A stretch of 43,755 bases of DNA from Mycolicibacter sinensis (GCF_001667375.1 NZ_LZIN01000001.1:1-43755), one strand, 5' to 3'. Shown: positions 31,132 to 39,995, numbered from the stretch's first letter. The notes: generated from the sequence alone by a model not told the origin. Numbers and translations: made by a program.

Positions 31132-32313
31132 TCAGATCATCACCCGCAGCGGACCCTCCGGTTCGATACCCAACGAGCTCAGCGCGGACGCGTGGTACAC
31201 GGTGCCGGGCACATGGATGGCGTGATTGAGCCCGGCATGAGCGTCGCGCCAATACCGTTGCAGCGGTTTGTCCATCCGTAACGCGTTGCCACCCGACCGG
31301 GCGAAGATCTGGTCGACGGCCATCACCGCCCGCCATACCGCCCGAACCTGGGTGCGGCGTCCGGCGGCACGGTCAGCGAACGAGACGTCCTTCCCGGCGG
31401 CCACCATGTCGTAGATCCGGTCGGCGTTGGCCAACAGTTCCTGGCGGGCGGCGTTGATGTCGGCGGCCGCCTCACCGATCGAATACATCACGTAGGGATC
31501 ATCTTTGATTGCCGTTCCGGTGGCGCTGACCCGCGCCCGCTGATAGTCCAGGTGGGCGGCCAGCGCGCCTTCGGCGATGCCGATGACCGCCGAGGAGATG
31601 CCGAGCGGAAACATCGTCGACCACGGCATCAGATACAGCGGATCGGTCATACCGGCTTCCCGTTGGGCGCTTCCGTCCATCACCTTCAGGCCGTCCATGG
31701 TGCGGTAGCTCGGGACGAACGCGTCTTTGATGACGACGTCCTTGGATCCGGTTCCACGCAGCCCCACCACATCCCAGGAGTCGTCGACGATCTCGTAGTC
31801 GGTACGGGGCAGGATCATGTGCAAAATGGTCGGTGGCATGACCGGAACCCCGTCGTCACCGGCGACGATGGCGCCGAGGATGATCCAGTCGCAATGGTCG
31901 GTGCCGGAGCTGAACTGCCAGTGCCCGTTGAACAGATAACCACCGTCGACCGGCTTGGCGATGCCCTGCGGCGCATACGGCGATGCCATCCAGGTGTCGA
32001 CATCGGTGCCCCAGATCTCTTGGCCGACACGTGGATCGGCGTAGGCCAACTGATAGGGGTGTACGCCGACGACGCCGGTCACCCATCCCGCCGAGGGGTC
32101 CAGCGCTGCGGTGGCCATCACGGTCTCGGCCCATTCCCGGGGATGCACCTGGTAGCCGCCGTGTTCGGCCGACTGCAACAGGCGGATCGAGCCGGCGTCC
32201 TTCATCGCCTTGACCGTCTGATCGGTCAGCCGGCCGATCTTCTCCGCCTCGCCGGCCTGCTCGCGCAAGTCATCGGCGACAGCCATCAGCCGGTCGATTA
32301 CCCGCTCACCCAT
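31132..32313 (-). CDS. HsaA-like flavin-dependent oxygenase (acyl-CoA-dehydrogenase fold)
   Basis: A 393-residue protein aligning through its whole length with HsaA of M. tuberculosis as I recall it: LLQSAEHGGYQ, DPSAGWVTGVVGVHP, NGHWQFSSGTDHCDW, VVGLRGTGSKDVVIKDAFVP, MPWSTMFPLGIS and LQRYWRDAHAGLNHA. HsaA is the oxygenase part of a two-component hydroxylase acting on a phenolic steroid intermediate, with reductase HsaB. No HsaB-like gene is in the window, so reduced flavin would have to come from elsewhere. It is the last gene of the TetR-SDR-oxygenase unit, 47 bases after the SDR. Confidence 0.9.
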   Translation of the reverse strand: MGERVIDRLMAVADDLREQAGEAEKIGRLTDQTVKAMKDAGSIRLLQSAEHGGYQVHPREWAETVMATAALDPSAGWVTGVVGVHPYQLAYADPRVGQEIWGTDVDTWMASPYAPQGIAKPVDGGYLFNGHWQFSSGTDHCDWIILGAIVAGDDGVPVMPPTILHMILPRTDYEIVDDSWDVVGLRGTGSKDVVIKDAFVPSYRTMDGLKVMDGSAQREAGMTDPLYLMPWSTMFPLGISSAVIGIAEGALAAHLDYQRARVSATGTAIKDDPYVMYSIGEAAADINAARQELLANADRIYDMVAAGKDVSFADRAAGRRTQVRAVWRAVMAVDQIFARSGGNALRMDKPLQRYWRDAHAGLNHAIHVPGTVYHASALSSLGIEPEGPLRVMI

Positions 32314-32360
32314 GTTGTCGTCCTTTGCGTCGTGGACTTCGAAAACGATGGTGTCAAAGA

Positions 32361-33182
32361 TCAGATCTTGAGGTAGCCCTTTTCTGCGGGGATCTGTGCG
32401 GCGGTGATCAGCGACGACTCGTCGCCGGCCAGCCAGACCACGATGTCGGACACCTGCTCGGGCGAGATCAGGGAGTCAGTGGGCAGCGCTCCCGGTGAGA
32501 AGCTGTGGATGTAGTTGGGGTGGTCGCGCAGCATCTCGTAGATCGACACGTCGTTGCCCATCGGAGTGTCGGTGCCGTACGGGTGCACCGAGTTGACCCG
32601 GATCCCGAATTCGCCGAGCTCGACGGCAAGCGAGTTGGTCAGGCCGACGACGCCGAACTTGGTGGCGCAGTAGTGGCCGCAGCCGGGCACGGCCTTGATT
32701 CCCGCCGCCGAGCTGACGGCGATGATGGACCCGCCGTTGCCGGCGGCGATCATCGACGGGACAGCGGCTTTGACGGTGTTCCACAGGCCGGTCAGATTGA
32801 TGTCCAGGGTGTCTTGCCACTGACTCGCCGAGATCTCCCACAGCCGGCCCCAGTTGAGCACCGCGGCATTGGCGACGACGATGTCCAGGCGCCCGAACTG
32901 CTCGATGGCGTCGGCCACGATGCGCTGCTGGCCGGCCAGGTCGCGCACGTCGATCTCGCCGACGAGGATCTTGCGGCCCTCGCCCTCGACCAGACGCACG
33001 GTTTCGGCGAGGTTTTCGGATGTGGCGGGCGGATAGCCGTTGTGGTCGGTCACCGGAGCGCACGCGTCGATGGCCACGATGTCGGCCCCGGCGCGGGCCA
33101 ACCGGACGCAGTGCGAGCGGCCCTGCCCCCGGGCAGCCCCGGTCACGTAGGCGACTTTGCCGGACAGTGCGGAGTCGGTCAT
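32361..33182 (-). CDS. mycofactocin-coupled SDR family oxidoreductase
   Basis: A 273-residue SDR with the features that set this group apart: VTGAARGQGRSH cofactor region, a long insert CAPVTDHNGYPPAT after the second strand, and the ETVRLVEGEGRK segment. NAAV, SSAAG and YCATK complete the active site. Such enzymes hold NAD tightly and pass electrons to mycofactocin, often oxidising alcohols. No mycofactocin biosynthesis genes are in the window. The ATG at 33182 overlaps the TGA of the TetR gene (ATGA), so the two are coupled. Confidence 0.92.
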   Translation of the reverse strand: MTDSALSGKVAYVTGAARGQGRSHCVRLARAGADIVAIDACAPVTDHNGYPPATSENLAETVRLVEGEGRKILVGEIDVRDLAGQQRIVADAIEQFGRLDIVVANAAVLNWGRLWEISASQWQDTLDINLTGLWNTVKAAVPSMIAAGNGGSIIAVSSAAGIKAVPGCGHYCATKFGVVGLTNSLAVELGEFGIRVNSVHPYGTDTPMGNDVSIYEMLRDHPNYIHSFSPGALPTDSLISPEQVSDIVVWLAGDESSLITAAQIPAEKGYLKI

Positions 33183-33796
33183 GCGGAGATCTCCTTAACC
33201 TGCTGCGTTGGGTGGCTCGCCCCGTTCAGACCGGCGACGATGTGGTCGCCGACGAAGCGGCGCACGGCGCGGGGACTGTCCAGGTCCACGTGGATGGGCG
33301 GCAGCAACTCGAAGCTGAACAGCATGCGCATGATCCATTCACTGGCCCGGCCGGCGTCGGTCCCTGCCGCCACTTCGCCGCGGTGCTTGGCGGCACGTAC
33401 CAGCGGCTTCCACAACTGGACGGAGCGCCGGATCAACGCCTCGTTGCCGTGTTCCAGCAAAAGAATCAGTACACCCTGGTTGATGCCGCGCGGGGTGCTC
33501 GCCTTTTTGCGGCGATGCGCCGAGATGAGCACCGCCGCGGCGGCCACCTGATCGGCCAGGGTGGTCTGCTGGTTGATCTCAGCGGTCAGGGATTCGATGA
33601 AGGCCGCGGACAGGTGATCCAGCGCCGCGCTGATCGCGGCGTCTCGGGTCCCCAGGGTGTTGTGCACCGTGCCCCGTGACACGCCGGCCGTTTCGGCGAC
33701 GGCGGTGAGGCTGAACCGGCGCGGGCCGAGGTGGCGCAGCGTCTCAGCGGCCGCGACGAGCAATGGCGTCGGGAGCGTCTTCGGATCGCCGGGCAC
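33179..33796 (-). CDS. TetR family regulator
   Basis: A 205-residue repressor: a helix-turn-helix at about 15-60 (LTAVAETAGVSRGTVHNTLGT), then a helical ligand domain. Two GTG starts are possible, at 33802 and 33796. The second stands 6 bases after TAATGT, a leaderless pattern, and I take that one; the first lies within the inverted repeat 33801-33819. It diverges from the D-aminoacylase-type gene and controls, by inference, its own transcript with the mycofactocin SDR and HsaA-like oxygenase. Confidence 0.88.
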   Translation of the reverse strand: MPGDPKTLPTPLLVAAAETLRHLGPRRFSLTAVAETAGVSRGTVHNTLGTRDAAISAALDHLSAAFIESLTAEINQQTTLADQVAAAAVLISAHRRKKASTPRGINQGVLILLLEHGNEALIRRSVQLWKPLVRAAKHRGEVAAGTDAGRASEWIMRMLFSFELLPPIHVDLDSPRAVRRFVGDHIVAGLNGASHPTQQVKEISA

Positions 33797-33800
33797 TTGC

Positions 33801-33819
33801 ACACATTATCGAGATGTGT
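33801..33819. promoter_or_regulatory. ACACAT-N7-ATGTGT inverted repeat at the TetR start
   Basis: Perfect 6-base arms (33801-33806 and 33814-33819) around 7 bases. On the minus strand it contains the TAATGT -10 box (33803-33808), with TTGGTC 18 bases upstream. A TetR-type dimer binding here would block its own promoter and could also affect the gene at 33878. Confidence 0.6.
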
Positions 33820-33877
33820 ACAAATTGACCAATATCCTTTCTCGGCACGTCCGATACCCTGATCGAAGGAGCTGTCC

Positions 33878-35641
33878 GTGTACGACCTCACGATCACCGG
33901 GGGAACCGTCGTCGACGGAACCGGAGCCGACCGCTACCTCGCCGATGTCGGAGTCAAAGACGGCCGGATCGTCGCGGTCCGCCGCCGCACCGGAACCGAC
34001 GATCCCGGCCTGACCGGCGAGGGCGCCGAGACCATCGACGCCACCGACCGGATCGTCGCGCCGGGTTTCGTCGACATCCACACCCACTACGACGGCCAGG
34101 TGAGCTGGGACAGTCTGTTGGAGCCGTCCAGCGGCCATGGTGTGACGACGGTGGTCACCGGCAACTGCGGGGTGGGCTTCGCTCCGGTGAAGCCGGGCCG
34201 CGAAGAGTGGCTGATCAAGCTGATGGAGGGTGTTGAGGACATTCCTGGCACCGCCCTGACCGAAGGCATCACCTGGGGCTGGGAGAGCTACCCGGAGTAC
34301 CTCGACCAACTCGAGCGTCAGAAGCTGGCCGTCGACGTCGGCAGCCAGGTCGCGCACGGGGCGATCCGCGCCTACGCCATGGGAGAGCGCGGCGCCCGCA
34401 ACGAGCCGGCCACCCCGGACGACATCGCCGCGATGAGCCGACTGGTTCAGGAAGCGATCGAGGCTGGCGCACTGGGCTTCTCGACGTCACGCACGCTGGC
34501 GCACCGGGCGATGGACGGCGAACCGGTGCCCGGAACCTTTGCCGCCGAAGACGAACTGTTCGGGCTGGGCCGGGCCATGGCGGCCGGCGGGCAGGCGGTG
34601 TTCGAGTTGGCCCCGCAAGGTGCGGCCGGTGAGGACATCGTCGCGCCGAAGAAAGAGCTGGAATGGATGCAGCGCCTCGCCGGCGAGATCGACCGGCCGC
34701 TGTCGTTCGCACTGATCCAGGTCGATGCCGACCCGAATTTGTGGCGCGAGCAGCTGGACGTCTCCGCGGCCGCCCACCAGGCCGGCAGTGCGTTGTATCC
34801 GCAGATCGCCGCGCGGCCGTTCGGGATGCTGCTCGGCTTCCCCGGGCACCACGCGTTCACCCACCGGCCGACCTACCGCCGGCTGAAAGCCGAGTGCAGC
34901 CGCGCGGAACTCGCGCAACGGCTCGCCGAGCCGGCGGTCAAGGCCGCGATCCTGTCCGAAGAGGATCTGCCGCCCGACGCCTCCGTGCAGTTCGACGCGA
35001 TGTTCGCGCTGGTGCAGCACTCGCTGCATCGCATCTATGACCTGGGTGATCCGCCGGACTACGAGCCGACTCCGGACCGCTCGGTGGCGGCGATCGCCGC
35101 CGCGCGCGGCGAGAATCCATTGTCCACGCTGTATGACCTGATGTTGCGGGCCGATGCCGGAACCATGCTGATGTTGCCGTTTTTCAACTACGCCGACGGC
35201 AACCACGATGCGATCCGCGAGATGCTCACCCATCCCGCCGGGGTGCTGGGGCTCTCCGACGGCGGCGCGCACTGCGGAATGATCTGCGACGCTTCCTATC
35301 CCACCTACTTGCTCACGCACTGGGCCCGCGATCGGCATCGCGGGGACAAGCTGCCGTTGGAGTACGTGGTGCGCAAGCAGTGCCGGGACACCGCGGCGCT
35401 GTTCGGTCTGACCGATCGCGGGGTCATCGAGGTCGGCAAGAAGGCCGACATCAACGTGATCGACATGGATGCGCTGACCTTGCACCCGGCCCGGATGGCC
35501 TATGACCTGCCGGCCGGTGGCCGCCGGCTGCTGCAGGACGCGAGCGGGTATGTTGCCACGATCGTCAGCGGTACTGTCACCCGGCGCCACGGCGCCGACA
35601 CCGGCGCGCGGCCGGGCCGTGTAGTGCGCGGCGCGCGCTAA
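33878..35641 (+). CDS. D-aminoacylase/N-acyl-D-amino-acid deacylase-type amidohydrolase
   Basis: A 587-residue amidohydrolase-superfamily enzyme. It opens with [15 protein letters not shown], carries [11 protein letters not shown] as the first metal motif, [10 protein letters not shown], a later SRTLAHR block, [10 protein letters not shown] near 465, and ends with the [12 protein letters not shown]-terminal sandwich. Relatives deacylate N-acyl amino acids or act on other amides; the exact substrate is unknown. AGGAG lies about 7 bases before the GTG at 33878. It is followed 18 bases later by an SRPBCC gene, probably in the same unit. It diverges from the TetR gene. Confidence 0.92.
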   Translation: MYDLTITGGTVVDGTGADRYLADVGVKDGRIVAVRRRTGTDDPGLTGEGAETIDATDRIVAPGFVDIHTHYDGQVSWDSLLEPSSGHGVTTVVTGNCGVGFAPVKPGREEWLIKLMEGVEDIPGTALTEGITWGWESYPEYLDQLERQKLAVDVGSQVAHGAIRAYAMGERGARNEPATPDDIAAMSRLVQEAIEAGALGFSTSRTLAHRAMDGEPVPGTFAAEDELFGLGRAMAAGGQAVFELAPQGAAGEDIVAPKKELEWMQRLAGEIDRPLSFALIQVDADPNLWREQLDVSAAAHQAGSALYPQIAARPFGMLLGFPGHHAFTHRPTYRRLKAECSRAELAQRLAEPAVKAAILSEEDLPPDASVQFDAMFALVQHSLHRIYDLGDPPDYEPTPDRSVAAIAAARGENPLSTLYDLMLRADAGTMLMLPFFNYADGNHDAIREMLTHPAGVLGLSDGGAHCGMICDASYPTYLLTHWARDRHRGDKLPLEYVVRKQCRDTAALFGLTDRGVIEVGKKADINVIDMDALTLHPARMAYDLPAGGRRLLQDASGYVATIVSGTVTRRHGADTGARPGRVVRGAR

Positions 35642-35659
35642 CTGGAAAGGAAGCAGCAG

Positions 35660-36172
35660 TTGTCTCGGATGTACCCGTGTGAGCAGGTCGGCCTCGAATT
35701 TCTCGACCGGGCGCCGCAGCGGTTCAGCAACAGCGTCGACCTGGCGGTGACGCCCGACGAGATCTGGGAGGTGCTCGCCGACGCCGAAGCCTGGCCGCAC
35801 TGGGCCTCAGTGATCACCAACGTGATCTGGACCAGTCCCGAACCGCACGGCGTCGGCACCACACGCGTCGTCGACATGCGCGGCGGCATCGTCGGCGACG
35901 AGGAGTTCCTGGCCTGGGAACCGGGCCGGCACATGGCCTTTCGGTTCAACGCGAGCTCGACCTCGGCGCTGGCGGTCTTCGTCGAGGACTATCGCATCGA
36001 GGCCACCGCTCAAGGCTGCCGGCTCACCTGGACCCTGGCCAACCGGCTTACCGGACCGGCGAAACTGTTCTCCCCGGTGAGCGGGCCGCTGATGAATCTG
36101 GCGTTTCGCCGCTTCCTGACCAATTTGCGCCGCTACACCGACAAGCGGTTTGCCACGGCGGGACGCGGATAG
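35660..36172 (+). CDS. SRPBCC-superfamily protein
   Basis: A 170-residue protein with the SRPBCC pattern: SVDLAVTPDEIWEVLADAEAWPHWASVI, a middle GTTRVVDMRGGIVGDEEF, and YRIEATAQGCRLTWTLA, then a long C-terminal helix. It probably binds a hydrophobic ligand or a pathway intermediate. The first codon is TTG at 35660 with AAAGGA roughly 9 bases upstream; the ATG at 35669 would drop three residues. It follows the D-aminoacylase-type gene by 18 bases and converges on the P450 gene. Confidence 0.85.
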   Translation: MSRMYPCEQVGLEFLDRAPQRFSNSVDLAVTPDEIWEVLADAEAWPHWASVITNVIWTSPEPHGVGTTRVVDMRGGIVGDEEFLAWEPGRHMAFRFNASSTSALAVFVEDYRIEATAQGCRLTWTLANRLTGPAKLFSPVSGPLMNLAFRRFLTNLRRYTDKRFATAGRG

Positions 36173-36184
36173 GGGTAGCCGCCC

Positions 36185-37411
36185 TCAGCGGGCCTCGATG
36201 GTGACCGGCATGTGCCGGACCCCGGCGTGCTTGTTGCTGCGGACGTACTCGATCGGCCCCGTCAAGGTGACGGCGCCGACCCGGTCCAACAGCACGTCGA
36301 AGATGACCCGCATCTCGAGGCGGGCCAGGGTCGAGCCGAGGCAGAAGTGTACGCCGCGACCGAACGTCAAGTGCGGGTTGGGGTTCCGGGCGATATTCAA
36401 GGTGTAGGGATCAGCGAACACCGATTCGTCGCGATTCGCCGAGGCCCACCACAGGCTGACCTTGTCGCCGGCGCGGATCTGCCGGCCGTGCAGTTCGACA
36501 TCGCGGGTGGCGGTCCGCCGGTTATACGGCGTCGACGACGCCCAGCGCAGCAGCTCCTCGACGGCCACCGGCAGCAGCTCCCGATCCGCGCGCAACCGTT
36601 CCCACGCCTCGCGGTGCACGCTGAGCGCCGCCATCCCGATCGCGATCGAATTGCGCGTCGTCTCACTGCCCGCGGCCATGATCAGGCTCAGGAACATACG
36701 CTGCTCGTTGGCGGTGAGCGGCGCGCCGTCGATCTCCGCGTGCGTCACCACCGAGAGCAGGTCATCGGCGGGCTGAACCCGCTTGCGTTCCAGCAGATCC
36801 GTGCCGTAGGCCACCATCCGGGCCTGCGCCTGCATCAGCCGGTCGTTGACCTCGCCGATCTCGCGATCTTCGTAATCCAGCGTGACGTTGGCCCAGTTCA
36901 TCAGCTCGTGGCGATCTTCCTGCGGGACACCCACCAGCTCCGCGACCGCCTGCAGCGGCAGCTCGGCGGCGACGTCGACCAGGAAATCGCAGTCGTGCTT
37001 GGCCAGCGCGGCATCCACGATGTCGACCGCGCGCCGGCGCAGATCCTCCTCGATACCGCGCAGTGCCCGCGGAGTCATGCTGGGCATCAGCAGCTTTCGG
37101 AATTTCGCGTGCCGCGGATCGTCCATCATGTTCAGCAGGGCGCCGACGGCGAAACCCTGCGGCATGTCCTCCAGCGTGGTGCCGCCGCCGTCGCGCTCGC
37201 CGCCGGTCTCCGAGGAGAACGTCTCGTGGTCGGTGGCCGCGGCCACGATGTCGGCGTAGCGGCTGAGCACCCAGAATCCTTCACCGCCGGGCGTATGAGC
37301 GGTGGCCGGATGGAACCAGACCGGCGATTCCCGGCGCAGCACGTCGAACACGTGGTGCGGGAAGCCGGACGTGAACCGGTCCAGGTCGGTGAGGTCGATG
37401 TCGTCGTGCAT
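36185..37411 (-). CDS. cytochrome P450
   Basis: A 408-residue monooxygenase with I-helix AAGSETTRN near 240, ExxR in EELLRWA near 282, and the heme loop FGRGVHFCLGSTLARLE with the Cys ligand at 357. Its NMMDDPRHAKFRKLLMPSMTPRA segment and overall length recall the CYP125/124/142 group, which oxidises sterol side chains or branched lipids, though which CYP family it belongs to is not certain. The ATG at 37411 is used; a TTG lies one codon upstream. It diverges from the SDR at 37463. Its redox partner is not encoded in the window. Confidence 0.94.
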   Translation of the reverse strand: MHDDIDLTDLDRFTSGFPHHVFDVLRRESPVWFHPATAHTPGGEGFWVLSRYADIVAAATDHETFSSETGGERDGGGTTLEDMPQGFAVGALLNMMDDPRHAKFRKLLMPSMTPRALRGIEEDLRRRAVDIVDAALAKHDCDFLVDVAAELPLQAVAELVGVPQEDRHELMNWANVTLDYEDREIGEVNDRLMQAQARMVAYGTDLLERKRVQPADDLLSVVTHAEIDGAPLTANEQRMFLSLIMAAGSETTRNSIAIGMAALSVHREAWERLRADRELLPVAVEELLRWASSTPYNRRTATRDVELHGRQIRAGDKVSLWWASANRDESVFADPYTLNIARNPNPHLTFGRGVHFCLGSTLARLEMRVIFDVLLDRVGAVTLTGPIEYVRSNKHAGVRHMPVTIEAR

Positions 37412-37449
37412 CAATCACCGACCCTACACAGCGAAAACGGTGTCCCCTC

Positions 37450-37455
37450 TATAGT
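37450..37455 (+). promoter_or_regulatory. -10 box for leaderless SDR gene
   Basis: TATAGT is followed by 7 bases and the GTG at 37463; no ribosome-binding site is present. It lies in the 51-base divergent gap with the P450. Confidence 0.5.
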
Positions 37456-37462
37456 TCGGCCT

Positions 37463-38398
37463 GTGAACGCGCCGCACTGGACCCTGGAGCACGGCTTGTC
37501 CCAGGACGGCCGGACAGCCGTCGTGACCGGGGCGAACACCGGCGTCGGCCTCGAAGTCGCCCGGGGACTGGCGCGCCTGGGAGCCACCGTGGTGCTGGCC
37601 TGCCGCAACAGCGACGCCGCGGCGGCCGCCCGCGCGGACATTCTTGCGACGGTTCCGGGCGCGCGCATCGACGTGGTTCGCCTTGACGTCAGCGACCTGG
37701 CGTCGGTGCGCGCCTGTGCGGAGCAGTTACGAGCCGGCTACCCCGTCATCGACACCCTGATCAACAACGCCGGCGTCATGCACCAGACCCGACAGCTGAC
37801 GGTCGACGGCTTCGAGGGCGACTTCGGCACGAATTTCCTTGGGCCATTTGCGCTCACAGGTCTGCTGCTGGACCGCGTGCTGGCCTCGTCGGCGGGGCGG
37901 ATCATTGCGGTGAACAGCAAAACCAGCCGGGGCGGCCGGATCGCGTTCGACGATCTGCACTTGGCGGCGTCGTTCACCCCGGCGGTGGCCTACACCCAGT
38001 CCAAACTCGCTCAGCTGATGGCGGTGTTCGAACTGCAGCGCAGACTCGAAGCGCTGGGCAGCCGGGCGATCTCGCTGGCCGCACACCCCGGCGGCACCCG
38101 CACCGGAATCCTGCGCGAGCAATCCCGTTCGGTGCGTTGGGTGTTCAATCGTCGCTTCCGTCATCTGACGGGCTGGTTCACCCAAGACCCCACCGACGGT
38201 GCACTGCCGACGCTGCGGGCGGCCACCGATCTGACCGCCGCGGGCGGCCAGTTCTACGGCCCGGGCGGGCGTTTCGAGCAGATCGGCCCGCCGGTGCTGG
38301 TCCGCGCCGCCGGCCGCGCCCACGACGTCGACGCCCAGCAGCGGCTCTGGAAGATCGCCGAAGAACTCACCGGCGTGGCTTACCCGGTCACCGCCTGA
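37463..38398 (+). CDS. SDR, retinol-dehydrogenase-like
   Basis: A 311-residue SDR. Cofactor loop TGANTGVGLE near 25, NNAGVM near 98, NSKTSRGG with catalytic Ser and YTQSKLAQ near 176 with Tyr/Lys, plus a C-terminal extension with YGPGG. The NNAGVM and long tail match the retinol dehydrogenase / protochlorophyllide-reductase-like branch, which often reduces or oxidises lipid-like alcohols. The start is the GTG at 37463 following a TATAGT box; the frame is open much further upstream but that is the antisense of the P450. It is followed by a second promoter-like region before the aldehyde dehydrogenase. Confidence 0.92.
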   Translation: MNAPHWTLEHGLSQDGRTAVVTGANTGVGLEVARGLARLGATVVLACRNSDAAAAARADILATVPGARIDVVRLDVSDLASVRACAEQLRAGYPVIDTLINNAGVMHQTRQLTVDGFEGDFGTNFLGPFALTGLLLDRVLASSAGRIIAVNSKTSRGGRIAFDDLHLAASFTPAVAYTQSKLAQLMAVFELQRRLEALGSRAISLAAHPGGTRTGILREQSRSVRWVFNRRFRHLTGWFTQDPTDGALPTLRAATDLTAAGGQFYGPGGRFEQIGPPVLVRAAGRAHDVDAQQRLWKIAEELTGVAYPVTA

Positions 38399-38449
38399 CC
38401 AGGGCGAGCGCCACACATTCCTTTACAGATCGCGGACGAAATGTCACGG

Positions 38450-38498
38450 TTGACCTTGACCCGGCCGCGGGCCGGATGCTAAGCAGATGCCCAGCATC
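38450..38498. promoter_or_regulatory. inverted repeats and promoter-like boxes upstream of the second ALDH
   Basis: CCGGCC-GCG-GGCCGG (38461-38475) and GATGCT-N12-AGCATC (38475-38480 and 38493-38498) follow two TTGACC boxes (38450-38455 and 38456-38461). TAAGCA at 38480-38485 sits 18 bases after the second. The pattern suggests a regulated promoter for the ALDH at 38525, though each part is weak alone. Confidence 0.35.
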
Positions 38499-38524
38499 TC
38501 TGTTCTCGTTGGAAGGGTCCACCC

Positions 38525-39982
38525 ATGGCACTGCAGTCGGTAATCGATGATCTGGCGAAGCGCCCCGGCACGGGCGAGGTGATCCCGGTGATCGACCCGG
38601 CCACCGAGGAGCAGATCACCGAGTTCCGCGATGCCGGGCCCGAAGCCGTCGACGAGGCGGTGGCCGCCGCCAAGGCCGCCTACGAATCGGGCGTGTGGAC
38701 CGACATCCCGGCCCGCCAGCGCGCCAAGGTGCTGTGGAAACTCGGCGACCTGATCGACGAGCACGCCAAGGAGTTCGCCGAGCTGGAATCCCTGGACGCC
38801 GGCATGCCGCCGGCGCAGGCCGAGATGATCGTGTCCACCTGCGCGGAGTTCTTCCGCTACTACGCCGGCTGGTGCACCAAGATCAACGGCAACAGCTACC
38901 AGGTCCAGATGGAGGGCGGAGTCAACAGCACCCACGCCAATTTCCACGCCTACACCCACAAGGAGCCGTACGGCGTCGTCGGCTTGATCTACCCGTGGAA
39001 CGGCCCACTGTTCAACGCCTGCGCCAAGGTCGCTCCGGCCCTGGCCGCCGGGTGCTCCAGTGTCGTCAAGCCGGCGGAGGAGACCCCGCTGTCGGCGGTG
39101 CTGCTGGAGCGGCTGATCGCCCAGGCCGGTGTGCCCGAGGGCGTCACCAACTTCGTGATCGGCTACGGCGCCACCGCCGGTGCGGCGATCACCGCGCATC
39201 CCGATGTGGAGAAGGTCGCCTTCACCGGCTCGACGGAGGTCGGCAAACAGATCATGCGCAACTCCGCGGACAACCTGAAGAAGGTCACCCTCGAGTTGGG
39301 CGGCAAGTCCCCGGTACTCATCTACGACGACGCCGATCTGGACATGGCGATCATGATGGCCTCGATGGGCATCTTCGTGCACTCCGGTCAGGGCTGCGTC
39401 TGCGGTTCGCGAGTCTTCGTGCAGCGCAGCGTCTATGAGCGCGTGGTAGCCGGTATCGCGATGATCGGCGACAACCTGGTGCTGGGCGGCCCCAAGGACG
39501 AGGGCGCCATGATCAGCCCGTTGGTCAGCCAGAAGCAGCTCGACCGGGTACTGGGCTACATCGACCAAGGCAAACAGGACGGCGTCGAGATCGTCAGCGG
39601 CGGTTACCGGTTGGACCGCAAGGGCTACTTCGTCAAACCCACCGTGGTCACCGGGGTCGATCCGGCCACCAGCCGGCTCTACAAGGAGGAGATCTTCGGC
39701 CCGGTCGTCACGATTCTGCCGTTCGACGACGACGACGAAGCCGTGGCGATGGCCAATGACACCAGCTACGGGCTGGCCGCCACCGCCTGGACCACCAACC
39801 TGGCCCGCGCGCACAACCTGGGCAAGCGGCTCAACGCCGGCATGGTGGGGCTGAACTGCCAGCTGACGTTCGACCACAACGTACCCTTCGGCGGCTACAA
39901 GCAGTCCGGCGTCGGCAAGGAATTCGGCGCCGAAGGCATCGAGGCCTATCTGAAGACCAAGTCGATCTGGGCGGCGCTGTAG
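38525..39982 (+). CDS. aldehyde dehydrogenase, NAD(P)-dependent
   Basis: A 485-residue ALDH. Motifs: YPWNGPLF near 160, KPAEETPL, FTGSTEVGKQ, ELGGKSP with Glu near 257, GQGCVCGSR with catalytic Cys near 291, EEIFGPVV and GGYKQSGVGKE near the end. It is a paralogue of the enzyme at 9882-11291. GGAAGGG stands about 8 bases before the ATG. Its position after an SDR and before an LLM copies the order in the first module, suggesting a similar alcohol-aldehyde-acid step. The last stop is 13 bases before the LLM start, so the two are probably co-transcribed. Confidence 0.96.
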   Translation: MALQSVIDDLAKRPGTGEVIPVIDPATEEQITEFRDAGPEAVDEAVAAAKAAYESGVWTDIPARQRAKVLWKLGDLIDEHAKEFAELESLDAGMPPAQAEMIVSTCAEFFRYYAGWCTKINGNSYQVQMEGGVNSTHANFHAYTHKEPYGVVGLIYPWNGPLFNACAKVAPALAAGCSSVVKPAEETPLSAVLLERLIAQAGVPEGVTNFVIGYGATAGAAITAHPDVEKVAFTGSTEVGKQIMRNSADNLKKVTLELGGKSPVLIYDDADLDMAIMMASMGIFVHSGQGCVCGSRVFVQRSVYERVVAGIAMIGDNLVLGGPKDEGAMISPLVSQKQLDRVLGYIDQGKQDGVEIVSGGYRLDRKGYFVKPTVVTGVDPATSRLYKEEIFGPVVTILPFDDDDEAVAMANDTSYGLAATAWTTNLARAHNLGKRLNAGMVGLNCQLTFDHNVPFGGYKQSGVGKEFGAEGIEAYLKTKSIWAAL

Positions 39983-39995
39983 TCCGGGGCAATCG

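Noticed and set aside
31132..32313. Calling this gene a true HsaA of cholesterol ring degradation
   Set aside because: No HsaB, HsaC, HsaD or KshAB-type genes lie nearby, and its neighbours (mycofactocin SDR, TetR) point to another pathway; only the family resemblance is supported.
36212..37462. Long forward open frame of about 420 codons upstream of the SDR at 37463
   Set aside because: It is the antisense of the P450 gene; the P450 has all motifs and the SDR has its own start and -10 box, so the upstream extension is not coding.
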